From an uncultured Eubacteriales bacterium (lineage in GTDB: Bacteria; Bacillota; Clostridia; Lachnospirales; Lachnospiraceae), in assembly GCA_900313855.1 (NCBI GenBank), contig OMSZ01000265.1, positions 1 to 7,874 of the forward strand: a stretch of 7,874 nt of DNA, in the 5' to 3' direction. The first letter of the stretch is position 1. Each line of letters starts with the position of its first letter. A model generated the notes under the pieces. It was not told the origin of the DNA and ran no database searches. It saw only the letters and a program-made list of their open reading frames with translations. Both the position numbers and the translations under genes were made by a program. Below are positions 1 through 6,037 of this stretch, in pieces.

Positions 1-59
1 AAGAGTTTCGCTTAAAAGTATTACCCCTACAAACCCCAATTTTGAGAGGAGACAGAATT

Positions 60-962
60 ATGTATGACATTGTGATAATAGGAAGTGGTCCTGCCGGATT
101 ATCGGCTGCGGTTTATGCTAAGAGAGCAAATTTAGATGTTGTTATAGTAGAGAAGAATTATTACGGTACAGGTCAGGTTGCAGAGAGCAGTCAGGTAGAT
201 AACTATCTCGGACTGCCGGGGACTAACGGGTTTGATCTCGGTGAGAAATTCAGAAGCCATGCAGAAGGCTTAGGTGCAGTTTTTAAGACCGGTGAAGCTA
301 CAGCCTTTGTTAAGAATGACAGGAGCTGGATTGTAAGATTAAAGGATGAGACGGAGCTTGAGACAAAGACTGTTATATATGCTGCCGGAGCAGTTCACAG
401 ACATCTTGGTATTCCGGGTGAAAATGAGCTTGCTGCAAAGGGAGTTTCGTATTGTGCAACGTGTGACGGTAATTTCTTCCGCGGGCGAAAGGTTGCGGTT
501 GTCGGCGGTGGGGATACTGCACTAGATGATGCGCTATATCTTTCAAAGCTTGCAGAAAAAGTGTATGTTGTTCATCGCAGGGATGAATTTCGAGGTTCAC
601 CTGCAACGGTGGCAAAGTTAAAAGAAGCAGCTAATGTTGAACTTGTTCTTTCTGCTGTTCCGGAAAGAGTAGAGGGTACGGATTTCGTAACAGGTCTTGT
701 GCTAAAAGACGGAAGAACCTTAGAGGTTGACGGTGTATTTATTGCAGTCGGAATGATCCCGCTTAATAAAGCGGTTGAAGGCTTAGTTGAATTAGATGAT
801 GCCGGATATATCAAGGCGGATGAGACATGCGTAACTTCTGCGGAGGGCTTTTTTGCAGCAGGAGATGTGAGAACCAAAGCATTACGTCAGGTTGTTACGG
901 CAGTTGCAGATGGAGCGTGTGCGGTGACAAGTGCAGAGGAATATATCAGGAAGTATAATTGA
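60..962 (+). CDS. trxB: Thioredoxin reductase-like NADPH/FAD flavoprotein
   Basis: Encodes 300 residues, close to the usual 305-320 of low-molecular-weight thioredoxin reductases, which are cytoplasmic FAD enzymes passing electrons from NADPH to thioredoxin. Visible motifs in order: FAD-binding GSGPAG (8-13), the redox-active pair in YCATCD (C132 and C135), the NADPH-site GGGDTA (149-154), the NADPH-phosphate motif HRRDEFR (172-178) and the C-terminal FAD motif GDVRTKALRQ (starting at 268). The intact NADPH motifs argue against the clostridial ferredoxin-dependent relatives that lack them. The start is the ATG at 60, preceded by GAGAGGAGA at 44-52; an in-frame TTG at 42 lies inside that ribosome-binding region and is unlikely. 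No thioredoxin gene is visible in the window; one could lie upstream. The next gene starts 40 nt downstream with no terminator between, suggesting one transcript. A different dithiol partner remains possible, but the family is clear. Confidence 0.93.
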   Translation: MYDIVIIGSGPAGLSAAVYAKRANLDVVIVEKNYYGTGQVAESSQVDNYLGLPGTNGFDLGEKFRSHAEGLGAVFKTGEATAFVKNDRSWIVRLKDETELETKTVIYAAGAVHRHLGIPGENELAAKGVSYCATCDGNFFRGRKVAVVGGGDTALDDALYLSKLAEKVYVVHRRDEFRGSPATVAKLKEAANVELVLSAVPERVEGTDFVTGLVLKDGRTLEVDGVFIAVGMIPLNKAVEGLVELDDAGYIKADETCVTSAEGFFAAGDVRTKALRQVVTAVADGACAVTSAEEYIRKYN

Positions 963-1002
963 AACATTATAGAAAAAAGTAATAAAAAACAGGAGAAGAA
1001 AG

Positions 1003-2484
1003 ATGAAGATAGGTTTTGATAACGACAAATATCTGAAAATGCAGTCTGAACATATTAAGGAAAGGATAGGCAAATTTGGCGGAAAGCTTTATCTCGAATT
1101 TGGTGGAAAGCTTTTTGATGATTACCATGCTATGCGTGTGCTGCCGGGCTTTGCAGCAGACAGTAAGATCAACATGCTTACAAAGATCAAGGAGGACGTT
1201 GAGATCGTTATCGTTATCAATGCCGGTGACATAGAAAAGAACAAGGTCAGAGGTGATCTGGGTATCACCTATGATATGGATGTGCTTAGACTTATCGATG
1301 CATTCAGAGGCTATGGGCTTTATATAGGCAGTGTGGTGCTGACCAGATTTGCAGGTCAGGAGAGTGCCGTTAATTATCAAAAGAGGTTGGAGGGTCTGGG
1401 AATAAAGGTTTACAGACACTATTCAATTCCGGGATATCCGAGTAATGTTCCGCTCATTTTAAGTGATGAGGGCTATGGAAAAAATGAATACATAGAGACA
1501 AGCCATTCGCTCGTGGTTATAACTGCGCCGGGACCCGGAAGCGGTAAGATGGCAGTCTGCCTTTCACAGCTTTATAACGAGCATAAGAGGGGAATAGATG
1601 CAGGCTATGCAAAGTTTGAGACATTTCCTATCTGGAATATACCGCTTAATCATCCGGTTAATCTTGCCTACGAGGCCGCAACAGCAGATCTTAAGGATGT
1701 CAATATGATCGATCCATTCCATCTTGAGGCTTATGGAGAGACTACGGTTAATTATAACAGAGATGTTGAGGTGTTCCCTGTTCTTAACGGAATGTTCCAG
1801 AAGATATACGGTGAGTCGCCATACAAATCACCTACTGATATGGGAGTTAATATGGCAGGCTGCTGTATAGTGGATGATGAGGTTTGCCGTGCAGCATCTA
1901 ATCAGGAGATAATAAGAAGATACTTTACTGCGCAGTGTGAGCTTAGAAAAGGAAGCGGTACACAAGAGGAGATAGATAAGATTAAGCTTCTCATGGAGAA
2001 GAGTGGAATAGGAATTCAGGACAGAAAGGTTGTGGCTGCAGCAAACACTAAAGCAGAGCTTACGGGTGAGCCGGCAGCAGCAATAGAGCTTCCTGACGGA
2101 ACTATTGTTACCGGAAAGACTTCAGAGCTTTTGGGCGCATCTTCTGCAATGCTTCTTAATTCGTTGAAGGTTTTGGCAGGTCTTGATGACAGTATTAAGC
2201 TTATCACACCTGAGATCATCGAGCCTATCATGCAGTTAAAGACTGAACGATTGGGAGGTAATAATCCGAGACTACATATTGATGAGATACTTATCGCACT
2301 TACAATCTGTGCAAGAACAGATGAGAATACAAAGCTTGCCATGGATCAGCTTGAAAAGCTTAAAGGCTGTGAGGTGCATTCATCGGTAATTCTTTCTAAC
2401 GTTGATGAAAGCACATTTAAGAAATTAGGCGTTAATCTGACATGCTCTCCGGTATATCAGACTAACAAGCTTTTCCACAAATAA
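1003..2484 (+). CDS. UPF0371 / DUF1846 family protein, function unknown
   Basis: A 493-residue protein recognised as UPF0371 (DUF1846), a widespread family of about 490-500 residues in Firmicutes and Actinobacteria with no established biochemical role that I know of. Family hallmarks visible here are the N-terminal FGGKLYLEFGGKLFDDYHA (25-43), RVLPGF (45-50) and the glycine-rich APGPGSGKMAVCLSQLYNEH (175-194). The last contains GSGK like a nucleotide-binding P-loop but does not match a strict Walker A, since residue 176 is Pro and residue 183 is Met rather than Ser/Thr. Other conserved-looking stretches are FPIWNIPLNHPVNLAYEAAT (208-227) and NMAGCCIVDDEV (283-294). There is no signal peptide or membrane segment, so it is probably cytoplasmic. 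The start ATG at 1003 sits 6 nt after AGGAGA (991-996). It probably shares a transcript with the reductase gene 40 nt upstream. Family assignment is firm; function is not. Confidence 0.9.
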   Translation: MKIGFDNDKYLKMQSEHIKERIGKFGGKLYLEFGGKLFDDYHAMRVLPGFAADSKINMLTKIKEDVEIVIVINAGDIEKNKVRGDLGITYDMDVLRLIDAFRGYGLYIGSVVLTRFAGQESAVNYQKRLEGLGIKVYRHYSIPGYPSNVPLILSDEGYGKNEYIETSHSLVVITAPGPGSGKMAVCLSQLYNEHKRGIDAGYAKFETFPIWNIPLNHPVNLAYEAATADLKDVNMIDPFHLEAYGETTVNYNRDVEVFPVLNGMFQKIYGESPYKSPTDMGVNMAGCCIVDDEVCRAASNQEIIRRYFTAQCELRKGSGTQEEIDKIKLLMEKSGIGIQDRKVVAAANTKAELTGEPAAAIELPDGTIVTGKTSELLGASSAMLLNSLKVLAGLDDSIKLITPEIIEPIMQLKTERLGGNNPRLHIDEILIALTICARTDENTKLAMDQLEKLKGCEVHSSVILSNVDESTFKKLGVNLTCSPVYQTNKLFHK

Positions 2485-2503
2485 TAATGGTGGTTTGAAC
2501 ATT

Positions 2504-2749
2504 ATGATGACAGATAAAAATGCAAGTAAGCTTTGTATTATTTCAATTATACTCATGTTTGTGGTTCCGGTCGTGGCTTTCCTGATAGCAGGTATGTTTA
2601 TGAATGGTGATATTTCAGGCGCAACAGCCGCCGCATATGGGTTGATGATCCCTATCGATAGCGCATCGTATATTGCGGCATGGGTACTTGCAATCATAGC
2701 AAGAACAAGGTATAAGAGCAAATTTGAATTTGTCGGGATAATGTTATAG
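2504..2749 (+). CDS. Small two-helix membrane protein, hypothetical
   Basis: An 81-residue protein I cannot assign to a named family. It has a short charged N-terminus (MMTDKNASK), a strong hydrophobic helix at about residues 10-32, a small loop with N34 and D36, and a second hydrophobic stretch at about 45-66 running into a basic ARTRYKSK segment. This suggests two membrane helices with the basic end inside. The WVLAIIARTRYK motif resembles the ends of small uncharacterised membrane proteins common in Lachnospiraceae, but that is an impression, not a search result. The start is chosen as ATG 2504, about 10 nt after GGTGG (2489-2493); ATG 2507 is equally readable, and the in-frame TTG at 2495 is too close to that site. 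It begins 19 nt after the DUF1846 stop, so it is probably in the same operon. No terminator follows directly. Confidence 0.62.
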   Translation: MMTDKNASKLCIISIILMFVVPVVAFLIAGMFMNGDISGATAAAYGLMIPIDSASYIAAWVLAIIARTRYKSKFEFVGIML

Positions 2750-2752
2750 TAA

Positions 2753-2770
2753 GTTATCTTGGAAGATAAT
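2753..2770. repeat. Short AT-rich inverted repeat
   Basis: GTTATCTT and AAGATAAT face each other across GG, giving seven Watson-Crick pairs plus one G-T pair. It lies immediately after the small membrane protein gene. There is no following T-tract, so it is not a convincing intrinsic terminator. It may be a protein-binding site or simply a chance AT-rich palindrome. Confidence 0.3.
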
Positions 2771-2781
2771 ACGACTAGAAT

Positions 2782-2847
2782 ATGATTACTGGTGTGTCGG
2801 AGGAAAGCGCGATACAGGAAAAGATTTTCAAGGGGAAACTGGTGTGA
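2782..2847 (+). CDS. Possible 22-codon leader ORF coupled to the DUF4298 gene
   Basis: An ATG at 2782 opens a 21-residue frame (MITGVSEESAIQEKIFKGKL then V) ending in TGA at 2845-2847, which overlaps the ATG of the DUF4298 gene as TGATG. This arrangement is typical of translational coupling. However, no clear Shine-Dalgarno precedes the ATG, and the frame is closed just upstream by TAG at 2776-2778 and TAA at 2767-2769. It may be a leader peptide, the decayed tail of a lost gene, or chance. Confidence 0.2.
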   Translation: MITGVSEESAIQEKIFKGKLV

Positions 2848-3149
2848 TGGGAATTAAGGCAGAAAAAAGGATCAGCGAGATGGAAGCGATCCTTGATACG
2901 GCAAATAAAAAGTTGGAAGCATTTGAGAAAGCATTGTCCGAGCTTGAAGAATACCAGTCGGAGATCAAAAGGCTTGAAGCATATTATACAAGCGATGACT
3001 GGAAGAAGGATTATGCACTGGATGAAGCGGGAGAACTTCCGCCCGATCTAAAGCGCGGCGTTTTATCCGAGGATGGCATCTATAACATGCTCGAAAGGAA
3101 TAAAGAATTTCTTTCGTGGGTTGGAGAAAATTGTAAAAGATTTTGTTGA
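2847..3149 (+). CDS. DUF4298 domain protein
   Basis: A 100-residue soluble protein with the layout of the DUF4298 family, small uncharacterised proteins of Firmicutes and other bacteria. Residues about 5-45 form a charged heptad-like helix (KRISEMEAILD through SELEEYQSEIKRLE), probably a coiled coil. This is followed by the family-type block EAYYTSDDWKKDYALDE (44-60), a GELPPDLKRG segment (62-71) and GVLSEDGIYNML (71-82). No enzyme motif, signal peptide or membrane segment is visible and no function is known to me. AGGGGA at 2831-2836 precedes the start; I chose ATG 2847 (10-nt spacing), but GTG 2844, adding one residue at 7-nt spacing, is nearly as good. A 22-codon ORF ends on the start codon. 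The copA start lies 62 nt beyond its stop. Family is fairly certain, role unknown. Confidence 0.82.
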   Translation: MGIKAEKRISEMEAILDTANKKLEAFEKALSELEEYQSEIKRLEAYYTSDDWKKDYALDEAGELPPDLKRGVLSEDGIYNMLERNKEFLSWVGENCKRFC

Positions 3150-3171
3150 GTGAATCAAGGTTGTGTATAAA
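3143..3171 (+). promoter_or_regulatory. Candidate copA promoter
   Basis: TTGTTG (3143-3148) and TATAAA (3166-3171) are separated by 17 nt, a plausible sigma-A type promoter whose -35 overlaps the last codons of the DUF4298 gene. It would start transcription near 3178 and leave a leader of about 35 nt before copA. Just inside that leader, CAATTGTA (3183-3190) matches eight bases of the CopY-type operator TACAnnTGTA, though its first two bases do not match. By-eye prediction only; copA could instead be read from upstream. Confidence 0.28.
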
Positions 3172-3211
3172 TGATTTTCGATCAATTGTATATAGAAATG
3201 AGGAATAATAA

Positions 3212-5815
3212 ATGGAGCAATACGTGGTTACAGGAATGAGCTGTGCCGCCTGCAGCGCCAGAGTTGAGAAGGCTGTGTCTAAGGTTGAAGGTGTTACAGC
3301 ATGCTCGGTCAGTCTTTTGACAAATTCAATGGGAGTTGAAGGAACAGCAAAACCTGAGGATATTATGGCAGCTGTCGATAAAGCAGGATATAAAGCTTTT
3401 AAGAAGGACAAGTCGGGCAGCAAAGAGAAGAAAACGGAAGGACAAGGTGTGATCGATCATAGCGCTGAGGAGGCTATGCTTGAAGACAGAGAGACGCCTT
3501 TGTTGAAAAAACGTCTTATAGCATCTATTGGTTTTCTTATAATTCTTATGTATATTTCTATGGGACATATGATGTGGGGCTTTCCGCTTCCATCATTTCT
3601 TGACGGTAACCATGTGGCAATGGGACTAAGCCAGATGCTGCTTGCCATCATTGTCATGATCATTAATCAGAAGTTTTTCAAAAGCGGTTTTACAAGCCTT
3701 ATTCACGGCGCGCCTAATATGGACACTCTTGTTGCGATGGGCTCTGCTGCATCATTTATCTACAGCACATGTGTGCTGTATGCAATGACGGCTGCACAGA
3801 GTGTGGGCGATACCGATAAGGTGATGTACTATATGCATGAGTTCTACTTCGAATCGGCTGCGATGATACTGACACTCATAACTGTTGGGAAGATGTTAGA
3901 GGCAAGATCTAAGGGTAAGACTACGGATGCACTCAAGGGTCTTATGAAGCTTGCGCCAAAGAGCGCAGTGGTTATAAGGGATGGCGGCGAGGTTGAGGTT
4001 CCCATAGAAGATGTCCTGATTGGTGATATTTTTGTTGTTCGTCCGGGTGAGAACATTCCCGTTGACGGTATCGTTACTGAGGGCTACAGCGCGGTAAATG
4101 AAGCTGCGCTTACGGGCGAGAGCATTCCCGTTGATAAGAAAGAGGGGGATAAGGTATCGGCAGGTACCGTAAACCAGTCCGGTTTTATAAAGTGCAGGGC
4201 ATCAAGGGTAGGAGAGGACACCACACTTTCACTAATAATTAGGATGGTTGCCGATGCGGCAGCGACTAAGGCGCCGATTGCTAAGGTTGCAGATAAGGTG
4301 TCAGGAATATTTGTTCCTACGGTTATTTCGATTGCGGTTATAACTACTGTCGTGTGGCTTGTATTAGGAAAGGAGACAGGCTTTGCGCTTGCAAGGGGCA
4401 TATCAGTTTTGGTAATAAGCTGTCCCTGTGCGCTGGGACTTGCAACGCCTGTTGCTATTATGGTTGGCAATGGCGTAGGCGCAAGACATGGAATATTATA
4501 TAAGACAGCAGCGTCAATAGAGGCTGCCGGCAGAGTAAAGCTTGTTGCGCTTGATAAAACAGGGACTATAACTAAAGGTGAGCCGAAGGTTACTGATGTG
4601 ATACCTGCAGATGGAATAAATGAAACAGAGCTTGTAAGTCTTGCTTACAGTCTTGAGAGAAGAAGTGAGCATCCGCTTGCAAAGGCAGTTGTCGAGTATG
4701 GAAATGCGGCATTTGGCTTGAACGGGGCAGAAGATGAAATAACAGATTTCAAAGTAGTTCCCGGAAACGGTCTTTGCGGTAAGCTAAAAAGTGAACAGAT
4801 ATATGGCGGTAACGAAAACTATATAAAGGAAATATTGGGTACAGAAAAACCTTTATCCGGTAAGCTGTCGGAGAAAATGACAGATATTATCCATCAACTG
4901 TCTAAGCAGGGCAAGACACCGCTTCTATTTGCAAAAGATAATTCATTTATGGGTATAATAGCTGTAGCGGATGTTATAAAAGAGGACAGCCGTAATGCGA
5001 TAGAAAACCTTAAGGAAATGGGTATAAAGGTTGTTATGATCACAGGTGACAACGAAGAGAGCGCAAAGACTATCGGCGAGCTTTCCGGAGTGGACGAGGT
5101 TATAGCCGGAGTGCTGCCGGATGGTAAGGAAAGTAAGGTAAGGGAGCTTATGGAGCAGGGTAAGACTGCGATGGTCGGTGACGGAATCAATGACGCTCCC
5201 GCACTTACAAGAGCCGATGTCGGAATTGCTATAGGTGCAGGAACCGATATAGCGATAGATGCTGCTGATGTTGTTTTGATGAAGAGCAGCCTAATGGATG
5301 TAGTGGATGCGATAACACTTGGAAGGGCAACACTAAAGAATATACACGAGAATCTTTTCTGGGCATTTATATACAACGTGATCGGTATCCCGCTTGCGGC
5401 GGGAGTGTGGATCCCCATTTTCGGCTGGCAGTTAAATCCGATGTTCGGGGCTTTGGCAATGAGTCTTTCAAGCTTTTGCGTGGTTACTAATGCGCTAAGA
5501 CTTAATCTTGTAAAGCTTAAGAATCTTTCTGATAATACCGGGAAAGAAAGCGACAAAGACGAAGGTGACAATAATAACAATGATCAAATTAAGGAGGACT
5601 ATGTAATGGAAAAAACAATGACTATTGAAGGTATGATGTGTGGACACTGCGAGGCAAATGTCAAGAAAGCTTTAGAGGCAATTGATGGCGTAACTGAGGC
5701 GGTTGTAAGTCATGAGAAGGGTACTGCCGTAGTAAAGCTTTCGTCAGAGGTTGATAACGAGGTGCTTAAGAAAGCGGTTGAGGATAAGGATTATGCTGTT
5801 GTTTCGGTTGAATAG
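3212..5815 (+). CDS. copA: Cu+-exporting P1B-type ATPase with C-terminal CopZ-like domain
   Basis: An 867-residue membrane pump that uses ATP to export Cu+ from the cytoplasm. Domains: an N-terminal HMA metal-binding domain (1-66) with GMSCAAC (C11, C14); a charged linker; transmembrane segments beginning near 101 with the MGHMM signature (117-121); the actuator domain with TGES (301-304); the ion-channel CPC (404-406); the phosphorylated Asp in DKTGT (D448); the nucleotide-domain SEHP (485-488); TGDN (611-614) and GDGIND (656-661). YN (721-722) and MSLSS (750-754) are the TM7/TM8 residues typical of the Cu+ (IB-1) group. After a hydrophilic Asn/Asp linker (about 771-798), a second HMA domain (799-867) carries GMMCGHC (C810, C813), resembling the free chaperone CopZ. 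The start ATG follows GAGGA (3200-3204) at 7 nt. A terminator follows. No CsoR or CopY regulator gene is in the window. Identification is firm. Confidence 0.96.
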   Translation: MEQYVVTGMSCAACSARVEKAVSKVEGVTACSVSLLTNSMGVEGTAKPEDIMAAVDKAGYKAFKKDKSGSKEKKTEGQGVIDHSAEEAMLEDRETPLLKKRLIASIGFLIILMYISMGHMMWGFPLPSFLDGNHVAMGLSQMLLAIIVMIINQKFFKSGFTSLIHGAPNMDTLVAMGSAASFIYSTCVLYAMTAAQSVGDTDKVMYYMHEFYFESAAMILTLITVGKMLEARSKGKTTDALKGLMKLAPKSAVVIRDGGEVEVPIEDVLIGDIFVVRPGENIPVDGIVTEGYSAVNEAALTGESIPVDKKEGDKVSAGTVNQSGFIKCRASRVGEDTTLSLIIRMVADAAATKAPIAKVADKVSGIFVPTVISIAVITTVVWLVLGKETGFALARGISVLVISCPCALGLATPVAIMVGNGVGARHGILYKTAASIEAAGRVKLVALDKTGTITKGEPKVTDVIPADGINETELVSLAYSLERRSEHPLAKAVVEYGNAAFGLNGAEDEITDFKVVPGNGLCGKLKSEQIYGGNENYIKEILGTEKPLSGKLSEKMTDIIHQLSKQGKTPLLFAKDNSFMGIIAVADVIKEDSRNAIENLKEMGIKVVMITGDNEESAKTIGELSGVDEVIAGVLPDGKESKVRELMEQGKTAMVGDGINDAPALTRADVGIAIGAGTDIAIDAADVVLMKSSLMDVVDAITLGRATLKNIHENLFWAFIYNVIGIPLAAGVWIPIFGWQLNPMFGALAMSLSSFCVVTNALRLNLVKLKNLSDNTGKESDKDEGDNNNNDQIKEDYVMEKTMTIEGMMCGHCEANVKKALEAIDGVTEAVVSHEKGTAVVKLSSEVDNEVLKKAVEDKDYAVVSVE
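5591..5597 (+). promoter_or_regulatory. Internal Shine-Dalgarno inside copA
   Basis: AAGGAGG is a near-perfect ribosome-binding site lying inside the copA reading frame, 8 nt before an in-frame ATG (5606) that begins the C-terminal HMA domain. It is stronger than the site used for copA itself (GAGGA). In-frame position, spacing and placement exactly at a domain boundary suggest real use or recent use. Confidence 0.6.
5606..5815 (+). CDS. copZ: Possible free CopZ-like copper chaperone from internal start in copA
   Basis: Translation from ATG 5606 in the copA frame would give a 69-residue protein starting MEKTMTIEGMMCGHCEANVK, the standard size and layout of a CopZ-type cytoplasmic Cu+ chaperone. 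C12 and C15 would bind Cu+, and a ferredoxin-like fold is expected. It is preceded by AAGGAGG with 8-nt spacing. The upstream codons (GDNNNNDQIKEDYV) look like a translated spacer rather than a conserved domain, consistent with an ancestral copA-copZ pair whose intervening stop was lost. If used, one gene yields both the pump carrying a tethered chaperone domain and the free chaperone. Whether the internal start is active cannot be decided from sequence; the domain may exist only as part of CopA. Confidence 0.45.
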   Translation: MEKTMTIEGMMCGHCEANVKKALEAIDGVTEAVVSHEKGTAVVKLSSEVDNEVLKKAVEDKDYAVVSVE

Positions 5816-5870
5816 AAGCAGCATGATAAATATAATATCCTTTTATATTAGTGAGAATTTTAGGAAGATA

Positions 5871-5906
5871 TTGAGGGACCTGTGAAAGGTCTCTCAATTT
5901 TTTTTT
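5871..5906 (+). terminator. Intrinsic terminator after copA
   Basis: TTGAGGGACC (5871-5880) pairs with GGTCTCTCAA (5888-5897) over 10 bp with one G-U pair, around the 7-nt loop TGTGAAA. Nine T residues follow (5898-5906). This is a textbook Rho-independent terminator, 55 nt after the copA stop, and separates copA from the lipoprotein gene. Confidence 0.93.
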
Positions 5907-6037
5907 AATATTAAAATTATTTTCAATATTTTTTTAAGATTTGTCGGTTATATTAACAACATCAACAACAAATGCAGGCGAAACAATGGCGGTAGCCGGC
6001 ATAGCATATAGAATAGTTTTTATAGGAGGCGATTACT
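5907..6037 (+). other. Leader region of the lipoprotein gene
   Basis: These 131 nt between the copA terminator and the lipoprotein start must hold its promoter if the terminator is efficient. The first part is very AT-rich. TATATT at 5949-5954 could be a -10 box, but no good -35 sits 16-18 nt before it, so I call no promoter. A stretch rich in CAA/ACA (about 5955-5985) would be unstructured in RNA. AGGAGG at 6024-6029 is a strong ribosome-binding site, 8 nt before the ATG. Confidence 0.4.

Noticed and set aside
1..15. AAG AGT TTC GCT TAA could be the last codons of an upstream gene.
   Set aside because: Only four codons are visible, which is far too little to call a gene or even a strand.
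23..37. Two ACCCC runs, 10 bp apart, upstream of the reductase gene, possibly a metal-regulator site.
   Set aside because: There is no matching G-rich half, so it does not fit a CsoR-type operator; it may be chance.
3380..3520. Possible programmed frameshift after the first HMA domain, as in E. coli copA.
   Set aside because: No CCCAAAG-like slippery heptamer in the right frame was found; GCT TTT AAG does not slip well.
4894..5580. A 228-codon minus-strand frame opposite copA.
   Set aside because: It mirrors the conserved ATPase coding sequence, is Ser/Leu/Ile-rich like typical antisense shadows, and has no support of its own.
5601..5608. ATGTAATG, a start-stop mini-frame overlapping the internal CopZ start.
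   Set aside because: ATG 5601 is only 3 nt from AAGGAGG, too close for good initiation; ATG 5606 is at the proper distance.
5829..5849. AATATAA/TTATATT hairpin shortly after copA.
   Set aside because: Only seven A-T pairs without a T-tract; the strong terminator at 5871-5906 is the better explanation for transcript ending.
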